Shown: positions 27,001 to 36,151, numbered from the stretch's first letter. The stretch: 64,000 bases of DNA from Sulfolobaceae archaeon (GCA_026627305.1 JAPNVD010000013.1:1-64000), one strand, 5' to 3'. Notes: generated by a model from the sequence alone, not told the origin. Made by a program: numbers and translations.

Positions 27001-27375
27001 TTATGCAGCTACTCTCTTAGCTGTCTCAGCTATTTTTTCTTCCTCCTCAGCAAAAGCACAGAGCATTGCTTCTACGTCACTGTAACCTTCTTCTTTCGCT
27101 GTCATTGCGACCTTGTTATAGGTGCTTACATGTTCTTCTTCCTCTTTCTCAGCAAACTCCTTTAATAACTCCTTAACCTTTAAGGTATCTGCCACAGCCC
27201 TTGCAGTTTGTGCTATTTTTTCCTCTTCTTCAGCGAAGGCACATAACATTGTCTCGACATCAGCATAGCCTTCTTCTTTTGCTGTCATAGCTACTTTGTT
27301 ATAAGTACTTACGTGTTCCTCTTCTTCCTTTTCAGAAAATTCCCTTAATAGTTTTTCAACTTTTTCCGATATCAT
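27001..27375 (-). CDS. Rubrerythrin-like protein made of two near-identical halves
   Basis: A 124-residue protein consisting of a perfect-length tandem duplication: about residues 9-62 and 69-122 differ at roughly eight positions. Each half is a two-helix hairpin with EEEEHVSTYNKVAMTA and MLCAFAEEEEKIA, spaced like the two halves of a ferritin-like (rubrerythrin) four-helix bundle. Together they could form a diiron site, although the usual EExxH second-helix His is replaced by Ile; a His is present in the first helix instead. There is no rubredoxin domain. The neighbouring genes include another erythrin-like protein and a Rieske ferredoxin. A peroxide-reductase or iron-binding role is inference. 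Confidence 0.7.
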   Translation of the reverse strand: MISEKVEKLLREFSEKEEEEHVSTYNKVAMTAKEEGYADVETMLCAFAEEEEKIAQTARAVADTLKVKELLKEFAEKEEEEHVSTYNKVAMTAKEEGYSDVEAMLCAFAEEEEKIAETAKRVAA

Positions 27376-27507
27376 GTGAATCTACTATTATTTCTCATTT
27401 ACAAGTATATAAAGATTACTTAATATGGTTTTATGGAAACTATATCATTATTACAATTAGAAGGTTAAAAACTATTGTTGATTTTATGGGGCAAAATACA
27501 AAAAGAA

Positions 27508-27915
27508 TTAAATTGCCTCTAAGATCTGTTCATAAAGCTTCTTAGCTTCCTCGAACTTTTCCTTAGCTGTGTTTTCAAGTTCTGATCTCTTATCTGTTAT
27601 CTTTTCCGATAACAGTTTAGAGAGGAGGTATTGAGTAGCTACTATTCTAAACTTTTCTTTAATGTCCTTCGTCTCTTCCCTACTTAGCTCGTTATACCAT
27701 TTCCACACCTCTTCTAAACCTAAATACTTGATTAACTTTTCTAGGATTCCTTTCGCATGACCTAGCTCGACTAACGCCTTCTCCTCTATATCCTTAGCGT
27801 CTTCAACTCTGTTATCCTCTTTTAATTTTTGAGCTGAGAAGAGTAAAAGTAGATGGTCTTCACTGTTAGCGAAGAAGAGCTCCTTAAGTCCCTTTTCAGT
27901 TTGTGTGTTCTTCAT
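27508..27915 (-). CDS. Putative rubrerythrin-like (ferritin-fold) protein, 135 aa
   Basis: An all-helical 135-residue protein. The pattern GLKELFFANSEDHLLLLFSA followed after a loop by IEEKALVELGHAKGILEKL resembles the first two helices of sulerythrin/rubrerythrin (E..xxNR..Y and E..ExxHA). The second half is helical but lacks a clear second E-x-x-H. A degenerate diiron protein is possible; an unrelated helical bundle cannot be excluded. It lies between the duplicated erythrin-like gene and the Rieske gene on the same strand, with gaps of 132 and 41 bp. Confidence 0.5.
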   Translation of the reverse strand: MKNTQTEKGLKELFFANSEDHLLLLFSAQKLKEDNRVEDAKDIEEKALVELGHAKGILEKLIKYLGLEEVWKWYNELSREETKDIKEKFRIVATQYLLSKLLSEKITDKRSELENTAKEKFEEAKKLYEQILEAI

Positions 27916-27956
27916 TATAATAGTTTAATGCATTTAACGGATTAAAATAGTTTTGT

Positions 27957-28271
27957 TTACCTTTTAGGCAGCTCTGGGATGAAAGGCTTACCGTGAAACA
28001 CTAGTCTTCCCTCTATAACCTCTACCTTTATTAGTCTACAGTTAATACAAGGAGTTTTAGATTCTGGTTCTTTAACTAGCTCCCCTGTTATCAAGTTAAA
28101 GATGGCGTGGTGAAAGGGACAAATTATATTATCGTTTACCACTTTTACCCCTTCTACGTTAAAAGGCCTTTTCTTATGTGGGCATCCCGCTAAATACATG
28201 TATTTTCTTCCATCATCTTTTTCATACGTCATTATGGGATAGCCGTCAATCTTGCTAAAGGTTAAGCTCAC
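27957..28271 (-). CDS. Rieske-type [2Fe-2S] ferredoxin
   Basis: A 104-residue soluble Rieske protein. Ligands are Cys30 and His32 (GCPH) and Cys51 and His54 (CPFHH), spaced as in Rieske ferredoxins of dioxygenase or assimilatory type. An additional Cys75-x2-Cys78 (CINC) is unusual. No membrane anchor, so it is a cytosolic electron carrier. A plausible partner is the nearby erythrin-like proteins. The start lies about 29 bp from an AAAACTATTTTAGG stretch on the minus strand. Confidence 0.88.
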   Translation of the reverse strand: MSLTFSKIDGYPIMTYEKDDGRKYMYLAGCPHKKRPFNVEGVKVVNDNIICPFHHAIFNLITGELVKEPESKTPCINCRLIKVEVIEGRLVFHGKPFIPELPKR

Positions 28272-28807
28272 ATCAAATGCTGAAGAACTAGTACCTAAAA
28301 TAGTTTTCTAGTAGTCAACACGTGTTCTAGGTAATCCCTGCAGACCATAAGGAGTTTATTAGTAAATGAGGAATACATTAGTATCTAACGAAAAACATCA
28401 TTCCAAAAGTGCTTCACCTATTACCCTTTATCTTGTAAGGTCTGACAATAACGATAACCAGGTATGTTAATGTTTTATAATCAACCAACTTAGTATTCCT
28501 GTAAATAAGCGATAAGGAAAGGTTAGAGTGTTTGTTGAAGATATTAATGCCCTTAACCTTGCAGTATCTTTTATCTTTTTTACAAGCGATTTCTCTATTT
28601 ATGTATTTAAGCTTTAATAATGGTTTAGGGATAAAGGCTGAATATAGAACTTTCTCTGTATTAAAATATAAGGTTAGAAAGGGGAACTGATAATATTAAT
28701 ATTTGCACCATAAAGAATGGCAAGGTAAAGTGGTGTCATATTAGTTCATTAACTGCCACGATGAAGTCTTGCGTAAAGTGAGGGATATGTAAAGATTCTA
28801 TTTCTAG
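28272..28807. other. Intergenic region between the Rieske gene and tRNA-Ala
   Basis: This stretch of 536 bases is AT-rich with stops in all frames. I see the probable promoter of the Rieske gene near 28295-28307 and no other gene, RNA or repeat that I can support. Confidence 0.4.
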
Positions 28808-28881
<74 letters not shown>

Positions 28882-28901
28882 AATATCTATCTTTTTATTT
28901 T

Positions 28902-28912
28902 GTATATTTAAG
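28902..28912 (-). promoter_or_regulatory. TATA-like box of the tRNA-Ala gene
   Basis: On the minus strand CTTAAATATAC is centred about 26 bp before the tRNA 5' end. Confidence 0.5.
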
Positions 28913-28939
28913 TTTAAGGAGAAATAAGTTAATGAACAG

Positions 28940-29986
28940 TCAATACTTTTCTAAGCTATAGGTAACTCCTCTCCACAATACCTCCTTCCTATTCCAGTTA
29001 ATAACTAACATAACAAAAGTGAAAGGTAGGCTTATAACAGACATTAACGCTGCTACTATAGCCAAACCCTTATACTTCCACCCTCTTAAAACGTTCTTTA
29101 CAAACCAGAGCAAGAACGGGCTAAACGTTATAGCGTTTAAGAAAATTATTGAGTAAACCAGCATAGCTAACAGTATAGCCCCTACGAATAAGAAGGCTTT
29201 AGCACCCCTTGGTGAGTACTTCTTCACAGTCAGGATCTGTCTTTTCATCCATTGTAGCATGTCAACCTCGTCATAGTAATTTAGTGGTTCTATATCTATT
29301 GAGAACGCTATCCTCTTTCCTTCCCTCTTAAGAACTCTAGTTAAAGTGCAATCGTCACACCACTCTCTAGATAGCTCATCTACAACATCCTTAGTGAAGA
29401 AGCTTCTCTTCAACACCATTGACCCTCCCCATAGGAACCTGCTCCCCTGAGAAAACTGTGATTCGAAACCCAGAGTCCAGAACCCTGCTCTAACTAAATT
29501 CTTCAGCGTTACTCTCACAGGTTTTGGCCACGAGAACGTGGTTACAGCATCGTAGTCCTGAAGTAGGGCTACGCTATCCTTTAACCAATTCTTAGGGTAA
29601 AAGGTGTCTGAGTCAGCAAATGCTATAACTTCACCACTGGCATACTTAAGCCCTGTCAATTGTGATCTGATTTTGCCACTACACATAAGGCAAGTATCCT
29701 CAGTTCTTAGAACCTTAACCCTCTGGTTCCAAATGCAATCCTCAACTGGATCATCTATCACATAGATCACTTCGTACTTTCCAGGGTAATCCTGTTCCAA
29801 TAAACTCTTCATGTTTACACAGAAGTCTGGATCATAGCCCTTCTTGGGAACAACAATTGATACAGAAGGATACTCTTTTAGCTCTCTAACTTTGGGGTAT
29901 AGGTTTTTCTGCTCCTGAACTATTTGATAGATAAGCAATATATCTCCCAGTATTGCTAACGTTATGAACACGTCATTTATGAACAT
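28940..29986 (-). CDS. Membrane GT2-family glycosyltransferase (ceramide-glucosyltransferase-like)
   Basis: A 348-residue GT-A enzyme. An N-terminal span (about 5-22) is followed by the GT2 domain: VSIVVPKKG, VIYVIDDP, the metal-binding DSDTFYP and the acceptor motif CDDCTLTR, with QMxxR-like MKRQILTVKKYSP replaced near 240-255. Two or three C-terminal spans close the protein. The architecture matches ceramide-glucosyltransferase-like GT2 enzymes, which glycosylate lipids at the cytoplasmic face. In an archaeon a lipid or polyprenyl acceptor is likely. It stands alone, divergent from the ThDP enzyme. Confidence 0.82.
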   Translation of the reverse strand: MFINDVFITLAILGDILLIYQIVQEQKNLYPKVRELKEYPSVSIVVPKKGYDPDFCVNMKSLLEQDYPGKYEVIYVIDDPVEDCIWNQRVKVLRTEDTCLMCSGKIRSQLTGLKYASGEVIAFADSDTFYPKNWLKDSVALLQDYDAVTTFSWPKPVRVTLKNLVRAGFWTLGFESQFSQGSRFLWGGSMVLKRSFFTKDVVDELSREWCDDCTLTRVLKREGKRIAFSIDIEPLNYYDEVDMLQWMKRQILTVKKYSPRGAKAFLFVGAILLAMLVYSIIFLNAITFSPFLLWFVKNVLRGWKYKGLAIVAALMSVISLPFTFVMLVINWNRKEVLWRGVTYSLEKY

Positions 29987-30077
29987 TCACCAAATGCTAC
30001 ACGTTTAAGTTAATATTTTTAGATTATGAAGTCCTCCAAAAGGATAGTTTTTATTCGAACGAATTAAAATTATCAGT

Positions 30078-31694
30078 ATGGTTAGTGGAGCTAGGCTGAT
30101 CTTAGAGTCCTTAAGGGATTTAGGCGTTGATAAGATATTTATCGTTAGTGGTACAGACCACGTAGCCTTTATTGAGGAGAAAGTTAGGGATCCATCGTTA
30201 CCCGATCTGGAAGTAGTCCCTCACGAGATCACAGCTGTTTCAGCCGCTATGGGTTATTCCTTTTCAGGTAAAGTCGGTGTAGCCTTAGTCCACACGACCC
30301 CTGGAACAGCTAACGCTATTGGCGTGTTGATGGATGCCTTCACAGCGAGGATTCCAGTAATTTTGATAGCTGGAAGATCTCCATATACCGAGTTTGGAAG
30401 TAATGCTAGTAGGGATTTGAGAATTCATTGGGCTCAGGACTCAGAGAGACAGGAGGAGATGGTCCGCGATTACGTGAAGTATGCCTTTGAGATCAAAAGA
30501 GTAGAACAGATACCTGAAACAATAACCAGGGCATATCAAATAGCCTTCAGTGAACCAAGGGGGCCAGTATATATTGTTGTGCCTAGGGAGGTGACTGTGG
30601 AGGATGGGGAGATGAGGAAGGTTAAGATGTCACCCTTTGAGCCTGGCGCTACCAAAAAGGCTATAGCTGAGGCTAAGGAATTGATTAATAGGAGCGAAAG
30701 GCCTGTTATAGTTACGTGGAATCTGGGGAGGAGAAGGGATTGGTTCGACTCCCTTAAGCTGTTCGCTGATGCTATTAACATTCCTGTAATAAATTATGTT
30801 GGAGGTTACGTTAATTATCCCTCTACTGGTGATATGGCTTTAGACCACTTTGACTTGTCTACTTCTGACTTAATAATAGTTGTGGAGAACGATGTACCGT
30901 GGATACCTAAAAAGGTTAAGATAAAGGGAACTGTTATAAGGGTAGATACTGAGCCCTCTTATTCCTCAATACCCTTTTATGGATTTTCCTGCGATCTATG
31001 CGTTCAGTCAACTCCTTCTGACTTCTTCGATAAGCTGTTGGCTGAGGGTTTGAAGCCTAAGGATAGGGAGTGGATAATCAGGGCTAAAAGGGAGCAGGAG
31101 GCTAGAAAGCTTGAAGAGGTTGAAAAGTTAAAGGATAAAAAGCCCATAAAGCCAAAATACCTATCTTGGGAAGTAGGTAAGCTAATAGATGAAGATACTA
31201 TAGTAGTCAACGAGTACTCGTTTAACCCTAGGTATGCTAAGCTATCCAACTATGGTAGCTATATTGCAGGACCACCAGCAGGCTACTTAGGATGGGGATT
31301 AGGGGCATCTATAGGTGTCAAGGCGGCTAAAAGGGATAGGACTGTAATAGCTACTATTGGCGATGGTCAATTCATCTTTGGAGTTCCAGAAGCCTTCTAT
31401 TACGCTTCAGTTAAGTATCCAGTACTCGTAGTCCTTTTCGATAATAAGGGCTGGTTATCTGTTGAGGATGAGGTTAGGGAGGTGTTCCCTGAGGGTGAAG
31501 CTTTAAAGAGGTCTCAGTATCCTGGGGTTAGGTTTGATGGTTATATGTTAGGAAAGGGAATTGAGGGCTATGGTGGCTATTACAAGTTAGTTGAGGAACC
31601 TGAAGATGTAGAACCCTCATTAAGAGAGGGGCTAAATAAGGTTAAGGAGGGAAAGCCTGCAATAGTCCATTTTGTTGTGGATAGGGTGAGGTAA
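30078..31694 (+). CDS. Thiamine-diphosphate enzyme (acetolactate-synthase-like large subunit)
   Basis: A 538-residue enzyme with the three-domain layout of ThDP enzymes such as acetolactate synthase. The N-terminal PYR domain has the catalytic Glu50 (VPHEITAVSAAMGY) and VHTTPGTANA. The middle domain follows from about 185. The C-terminal PP domain has the ThDP motif GDGQFIFG...FDNKGW. It should perform C-C bond formation or decarboxylation of a 2-oxoacid. It lacks a neighbouring ilvN or ilvC gene, so a branched-chain role is not supported; benzoylformate decarboxylase-like or other activities are equally possible. Confidence 0.85.
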   Translation: MVSGARLILESLRDLGVDKIFIVSGTDHVAFIEEKVRDPSLPDLEVVPHEITAVSAAMGYSFSGKVGVALVHTTPGTANAIGVLMDAFTARIPVILIAGRSPYTEFGSNASRDLRIHWAQDSERQEEMVRDYVKYAFEIKRVEQIPETITRAYQIAFSEPRGPVYIVVPREVTVEDGEMRKVKMSPFEPGATKKAIAEAKELINRSERPVIVTWNLGRRRDWFDSLKLFADAINIPVINYVGGYVNYPSTGDMALDHFDLSTSDLIIVVENDVPWIPKKVKIKGTVIRVDTEPSYSSIPFYGFSCDLCVQSTPSDFFDKLLAEGLKPKDREWIIRAKREQEARKLEEVEKLKDKKPIKPKYLSWEVGKLIDEDTIVVNEYSFNPRYAKLSNYGSYIAGPPAGYLGWGLGASIGVKAAKRDRTVIATIGDGQFIFGVPEAFYYASVKYPVLVVLFDNKGWLSVEDEVREVFPEGEALKRSQYPGVRFDGYMLGKGIEGYGGYYKLVEEPEDVEPSLREGLNKVKEGKPAIVHFVVDRVR

Positions 31695-31709
31695 TAAGAG
31701 GGATTTTCT

Positions 31710-32108
31710 TCATCTCTTTATCACAACAACTGGTGGGATATGGAAGATGGGTATCGTTATCCCAATTATTGCAGCTAATATTACGAGTATTACTACAGTT
31801 GCTATGACAGTCAGTATTGCCATCCCTATGGATTGGAGCCAGCTTATTCCATAGGAGGCTTTAAACAGTCCCAATATTATGAGTAACGATATGAGGAAGG
31901 CTAGTATATGCCCTATTGGAATTAGGGAGAATATAACGTTTAAGAGAATGAAGATTATGAATATTAGGAGCGTTACAAGCATTGCTTTACCAAAAGAGGA
32001 ATCCCTAGCACCCACCATCTTTGAGGATATCCATACAGGGATTGAGACTATTACCCACGCGATGATTATCGCTAATATTCCTATAATTAACGCTAGAAGA
32101 TGGGGCAT
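31710..32108 (-). CDS. Hypothetical membrane protein, 132 aa
   Basis: A small protein with four hydrophobic spans, rich in Ile, and only short polar loops (WISSKMVGARDSSFGKA after span 1). No signature is recognised. It is convergent with the ThDP gene (15 bp gap) and downstream of the hydratase-like gene on the same strand (40 bp gap). Confidence 0.6.
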   Translation of the reverse strand: MPHLLALIIGILAIIIAWVIVSIPVWISSKMVGARDSSFGKAMLVTLLIFIIFILLNVIFSLIPIGHILAFLISLLIILGLFKASYGISWLQSIGMAILTVIATVVILVILAAIIGITIPIFHIPPVVVIKR

Positions 32109-32148
32109 ACATTATATTTTAACAGCTATCTGATAAAAAGGTTATTGT

Positions 32149-32793
32149 TTATAGAGAAAGGATAATCTTATATTTACCACATCTACCTTCGTATTTACCT
32201 TTACTCAGGTTCACTGGTCCTACAATAGCCCCAGTAAACACTATCATACCGTCATTTATCTTTACCTTATTTTCAAGCCACGGTAAGTATTTCAGGTTTA
32301 CCTTTCCTCTACCCAACAGATTACCATCCTTATATAGCTCGCATTCGTTTACTTCTTCCTTATTTACTTCCTCCTCCCCTACAACAAACCCCCAGGCATT
32401 TACATTATTTGCCACTAACGATAGGGGGTCTGAGTTGCTGATCTTTTCGTCAGGGATTTCAAAACCTAGAAAATACCTCCACGAGTTTCTAACCCTTTTG
32501 GCTACCACTTCTAGCTCTAGAAGTGGATTGACAGCATTCTCTACATCAACTCCATTTTTGGTCTTATCCATGAAATCCAAGAGCACGCCAATCACAGGTT
32601 CGTTTAGGCTAAGCTTTTCCAGTACCTCCTCCTTAGTCAAGCCTAACTTGTAACCTATCTTTCTCCCTCCTAGTTTCTCAACTAGAGCGTTTTGGATCTC
32701 ATAGGCTTCTTGCAAACTGTCTATTTTAGGTAGGGTTACCTTGACTTTCTCTTTATGTGCCTTGAGGATAATGTTTAAAACATCTTCTCTCAT
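32149..32793 (-). CDS. 2-keto-4-pentenoate hydratase / fumarylacetoacetate-hydrolase-like enzyme
   Basis: A 214-residue protein with the MhpD-type pattern: helical start, then YEIQNALVEKLGGRKIGYKLGLT (residues about 31-53), the metal-site segment LLELEVVAKRV with two acidic ligands, WGFVVG and the end VFTGAIVGPVNLSKG. Family members hydrate 2-hydroxypenta-2,4-dienoate or decarboxylate oxalocrotonate in meta-cleavage pathways. It is shorter than the usual 260 residues. No other aromatic-degradation gene is adjacent, so the substrate is open. An MFS transporter lies 43 bp upstream on the same strand. Confidence 0.75.
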   Translation of the reverse strand: MREDVLNIILKAHKEKVKVTLPKIDSLQEAYEIQNALVEKLGGRKIGYKLGLTKEEVLEKLSLNEPVIGVLLDFMDKTKNGVDVENAVNPLLELEVVAKRVRNSWRYFLGFEIPDEKISNSDPLSLVANNVNAWGFVVGEEEVNKEEVNECELYKDGNLLGRGKVNLKYLPWLENKVKINDGMIVFTGAIVGPVNLSKGKYEGRCGKYKIILSL

Positions 32794-32836
32794 ATGTGGA
32801 ATAATAAATATAGTTTATAATAAAAAACCTTGATGC

Positions 32837-34195
32837 TTAACTTAATGATACACCTTTTGTTTCAGGTATAGCTATCATTGTTATTAATGATGAAAGTAGG
32901 GCTATTAGTGCAAAAGCACCTAAAAGTGCACCTAAACCGAACTTGCTTAGCAATAAGGGAAACGCTGTTAAGCTCAAGGCAGTGGAAAACCTATCAGTAG
33001 CTACACTTATAGCCTGCCCTGTACCTCTAACTTTAGTTGGTACAAGTTCTGGGGTCAGCATTGCAGATCCTATTATCGATGCCGGTCCTATAGCGGCGAA
33101 CAAGTAGTTCAGTAAATAAAACGAAAATCCAAGCTCCGCAGCTCTACCGGTTAACTCGCTAGCAGCATCTAAAGGATTCCTTATTGGTGGAATGCTAATC
33201 CCGAAAACTTCTGGTCTTATCAGTAATAAGGAGTAGAGGAGTAACCATAGGAACACTCCAGCATAGCCTATAACTATGAGAGGCTTTCTGCCAATCTTAT
33301 CAACTAAGGATATGCTGATTATTTGACCTGGTATCCCTGCTATGAACTGTGCAGCGTAGGTGAACTCTATAGGTGTGAGACCTAGGTTAGCGGCTATTGC
33401 TATGGGACCATAAATCGCGAAAGTTGAGGAATACATATCATAAAGTAACCATAGTATTGAAGCCAACACTATTAGAGTTGCTGACGATAGTAGGCGTTTC
33501 CTAAACGGTGTACTATCAACTTGAACTATCACCTTATTGCCGATCTCTTTTTCAAGCTTTTCTAGCTCATGTTTTATCGGTTTTACCCTTGTCAGGAACT
33601 TATAAGTCTCCGGTACCTTTCTCCTAAGGTAAAATACTGAGAAGGCAGGGATCGCACCTCCTAACAGTACAATCCTCCAAATCAATGACTGAGATACATG
33701 AAGTATAAACAAGACCTGTTCAACAAAGGCTGCAGCTACTGCACCTAATCCCCATAGTACGGCAAACGTTATTATCATGACCTTTCCCCTGTTTTTAGGG
33801 CTTGCATTCTCAGCTGCTATTAGTGGGGAGAGGACATAATCTGCACCTATACCTAGCCCTAAGATCACCCTAGATGCTAACAGTTCGAAGTAGTTCAGTG
33901 ATATTGTTTGTCCTAATATACCTAGAGTCATCAATAGTACATCAAACCCATAAATGAACTTTCTTCCAAACCTGTCTGCTAGATATCCCATAATGAGTGC
34001 TGCTAGCCCTGCCCCATAGAAAGACCCTGCTATCAGGAAGCCTTCCTCTAGCTTGCTCATGGAAATATATTTTGATAATATATAGAAAACTAAGGAAATC
34101 GCGTAAAGTTCGTAGCCATCTGTGAAAACCCCCATCCCAGCTGTTAAAACGCTCTTAAATTCGAGCTTTTTTAGGGAATCCTCCCCGTCATTCAT
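32837..34195 (-). CDS. MFS transporter (sugar/phosphate porter-like)
   Basis: A 452-residue protein with 12 spans and a central loop of about 60 residues (about 195-255). The MFS signatures [10 protein letters not shown] (loop 2-3), VDKIGRKP (loop 8-9) and [12 protein letters not shown] (span 4) are those of the sugar porter and phosphate:H+ symporter branches; the end carries PETKG, typical of sugar porters. Substrate unknown. Transcription probably starts close to the ATG, from a TATA-like stretch (about 34226-34235, minus strand) that is flanked by two copies of a palindrome. The hydratase-like gene downstream may be co-transcribed. Confidence 0.87.
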   Translation of the reverse strand: MNDGEDSLKKLEFKSVLTAGMGVFTDGYELYAISLVFYILSKYISMSKLEEGFLIAGSFYGAGLAALIMGYLADRFGRKFIYGFDVLLMTLGILGQTISLNYFELLASRVILGLGIGADYVLSPLIAAENASPKNRGKVMIITFAVLWGLGAVAAAFVEQVLFILHVSQSLIWRIVLLGGAIPAFSVFYLRRKVPETYKFLTRVKPIKHELEKLEKEIGNKVIVQVDSTPFRKRLLSSATLIVLASILWLLYDMYSSTFAIYGPIAIAANLGLTPIEFTYAAQFIAGIPGQIISISLVDKIGRKPLIVIGYAGVFLWLLLYSLLLIRPEVFGISIPPIRNPLDAASELTGRAAELGFSFYLLNYLFAAIGPASIIGSAMLTPELVPTKVRGTGQAISVATDRFSTALSLTAFPLLLSKFGLGALLGAFALIALLSSLITMIAIPETKGVSLS

Positions 34196-34207
34196 CTTAG
34201 ACCAAAA

Positions 34208-34266
34208 ATTAGTAGCTACTCACAGTTAATAAATGTATCTATCTTTAATTCAATTAGTAGCTACTC
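34208..34266. promoter_or_regulatory. Twin operator-like palindromes upstream of the MFS gene
   Basis: The same 15-mer ATTAGTAGCTACTCA occurs twice, at 34208-34222 and 34252-34266. Its core AGTAGCTACT (34211-34220 and 34256-34265) is a perfect 10-bp palindrome. The copies are 45 bp apart centre to centre and bracket the TATA-like stretch of the minus-strand MFS gene, so a dimeric repressor could block both TBP and transcription start. Confidence 0.6.
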
Positions 34267-34500
34267 AGAAATAATGAATATTATTTTAAAAATAAATAAT
34301 TTTCATACATTTATTAAAGTAGTTCATCCAATATATTCTAATTTATATGAAATTTTAAATCTTTGTTATGAGGGTTTTCATAGTCTTCAAAGCACATCAA
34401 GGGCTTTTCAAACTCTTAACCAACGTAGACCTTGCTGAAATTTAGGTTAACCCTCATTAATGAGAAATCTTTAAATCAATATTTACTATGGATTTGTAAC
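34267..34500. other. Remaining intergenic region between the MFS and NicO-like genes
   Basis: AT-rich DNA without an open gene. The plus-strand TATA-like box TTTAAAT at 34470-34476 is centred 28 bp from the ATG at 34501. No further repeat is evident. Confidence 0.4.
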
Positions 34501-35055
34501 ATGTTTTCGATTATAATCCTCTCAATTGTTATATTGTTAGGTTTAGAGCATGCTATTGAACCTGATCATATAGCTACGTTGAGGCTATTGCATAGTAAGA
34601 AGGAATACATTAAGTTTGGTATTACTCATGGGATCGGGTTTGTCCTGATAGCAATTCCCATTGTTATATTGATGAGCATAAATAATGTAATTAAGGAAAT
34701 AGGATATGGAGTTGGTATAATAGTGGGGCTCCTCCTCTTATATTCCGCCTTGAAAGATAAGGAGATCGAGTTTACTGGATCGATTTTTGGTATAGCCCAG
34801 GGAGCTTTCGCGTTGACTCCGAGCAAAGTTTTAGTGGCTGTCATAGTATCGAGTGTAGGCTTAATTTACGGTGCAATATATTTATCCAGCTTTATAGTCG
34901 TATCATCGCTGATGATAATTCTAGTGGGTGTATTATTAGATAAAATCACTGTTTTAGTCAAATATACTAAAGTTTTTAACGTAGTGATAGCCTTGCTTTC
35001 CATAGCTTATTCTGGTTATTATCTCTTTTCTAGCTACTATGATAATAATAGATGA
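34501..35055 (+). CDS. NicO/UreH-like nickel or metal transporter
   Basis: A 184-residue protein with six spans. The first span ends with LEHAIEPDHIATLRLL, a form of the H-x4-DH metal motif of NiCoT/NicO transporters, and the second conserved element GAFALTPSKVLVAV lies in a later span. It probably moves Ni2+ or Co2+, or belongs to the related UreH group. The frame continues upstream to an ATG at 34432, but ATG 34501 has a TATA-like box at the leaderless distance and begins the first span. No nickel enzyme gene is in the window. Confidence 0.65.
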   Translation: MFSIIILSIVILLGLEHAIEPDHIATLRLLHSKKEYIKFGITHGIGFVLIAIPIVILMSINNVIKEIGYGVGIIVGLLLLYSALKDKEIEFTGSIFGIAQGAFALTPSKVLVAVIVSSVGLIYGAIYLSSFIVVSSLMIILVGVLLDKITVLVKYTKVFNVVIALLSIAYSGYYLFSSYYDNNR

Positions 35056-35130
35056 ATAGAGGTAGAAGAAAGAAGAGAGAAAGAACATGAAAAACGATAT
35101 GTAAATAAAAATTTAGTCTTTGTTTTAATC

Positions 35131-35493
35131 TCATTCGTTGTTCTCTTCTTCAAAATATTCCGCATAATATTGCTCGTCTAATTCGTCTGTTATTCCCTTC
35201 TTAATCTCTTCTAATTTGCTCAAGACTTCCTCTAATTTCTGAGCGTTTACTGGGATATACCTTATCCTACCCAGTGACATTCCATATGATCCTGGACACA
35301 AGAACCTTTCTTTAACTATTATAGCATCAGCGTTTAGATTGAGAATTAAGCCCATAGTCATTTCCTTGCTTCCCTTACCCTCATTCTCATATTGCTCAAC
35401 AACCTTGTTTTCTTCGTCTATGATCCCTACTATATCAGCCTCATCTAGTGGTTTTAGATTGTGTTCATTATCATAAGTTACAGCTATTCGCAT
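35131..35493 (-). CDS. Hypothetical protein, possible NifX/NifB-C-like fold, 120 aa
   Basis: A 120-residue protein that begins MRIAVTYDNEHNLKPLDEAD and continues with VGIIDEENKVVEQYEN, a strand-loop-strand order like the dinitrogenase cofactor (NifX/NifY/NifB C-terminal) fold; ADAIIVKERFLCPGS fits the expected later strand. The last 30 residues are very acidic (DELDEQYYAEYFEEENNE). A single Cys is present. The assignment is tentative; no nitrogenase genes are near. It is convergent with the NicO-like gene. Confidence 0.5.
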   Translation of the reverse strand: MRIAVTYDNEHNLKPLDEADIVGIIDEENKVVEQYENEGKGSKEMTMGLILNLNADAIIVKERFLCPGSYGMSLGRIRYIPVNAQKLEEVLSKLEEIKKGITDELDEQYYAEYFEEENNE

Positions 35494-35574
35494 AAGTTAC
35501 AATCATGCTAACCATTTATATTAGTTTTGTTTATAAACTTTGAAACAGATCTTTATTTTAGTTTATTTTAAACT

Positions 35575-36096
35575 TTAATAAAGACTAGTTAAATAGCTCT
35601 TAATTCCTTTTAATAAATCTATTAATTCCTCATCTTTTGTAGCAATAACATACCCTTCAATGTCCTCTATTAGCCTTTTTGCCTTAGAATATTCATGATC
35701 CTCCAAGTATAGGCTCGCTAGAATTAATTGCCTTTTGAGAAATTCTTCGTTCTTGAGTAGCTCTGGAGTCGCAGATAACCTCTCATTCTCCAAATCTTGA
35801 ATTAGCCTCTGTTTCAGAACCCTTTTCTCTTCAGGGGTTAAGCGTTTTCCATCGGGTGTAGTTAGATTAACTTGAAACCCTCTCCGTCTGTTGATAAACC
35901 TATTTGCTAGTATTGAAATCACAGCTACTGTGATACCAAATATTATTATCTCTAGGTAATACGGCAATCTAAAGAAGCTTAAGATGTAGGAAACGCCAAA
36001 AATGATTGCAAACAATAATGCCAGGTTCAATATCATCAATCTTTGATATGGGTTCACGGATAAATTTATCTTAACTATATAATTAAAACTTTTCAT
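35575..36096 (-). CDS. Hypothetical protein with two membrane spans and a helical domain
   Basis: A 173-residue protein. Two spans (about 21-40 and 45-64) form a hairpin, then NRRRGFQ faces the cytoplasm by the positive-inside rule, and about 100 residues of helices with TPR-like spacing follow (ASLYLEDHEYSKAKRLIEDI). Family not recognised. It stands 55 bp from Elp3 on the same strand, and a role in protein interaction at the membrane is a guess. Confidence 0.55.
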   Translation of the reverse strand: MKSFNYIVKINLSVNPYQRLMILNLALLFAIIFGVSYILSFFRLPYYLEIIIFGITVAVISILANRFINRRRGFQVNLTTPDGKRLTPEEKRVLKQRLIQDLENERLSATPELLKNEEFLKRQLILASLYLEDHEYSKAKRLIEDIEGYVIATKDEELIDLLKGIKSYLTSLY

Positions 36097-36151
36097 GAAT
36101 GACGAATATCACCCTCACTGATAGATGAGGAAAATTTCGGCTACTGAAAGG

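Noticed and set aside
27001-27375. Repeat unit considered as a CRISPR-like or satellite repeat
   Set aside because: The repeat is a two-copy coding duplication of 186 bp with synonymous differences, not short direct repeats with spacers.
30078-31694. Call as acetolactate synthase IlvB
   Set aside because: No ilvN or ilvC neighbour and ThDP enzymes of this fold have many activities; kept as family-level call.
35131-35493. Nitrogenase cofactor role from the NifX-like pattern
   Set aside because: No nif genes are present and the similarity is weak, so only the fold is suggested.
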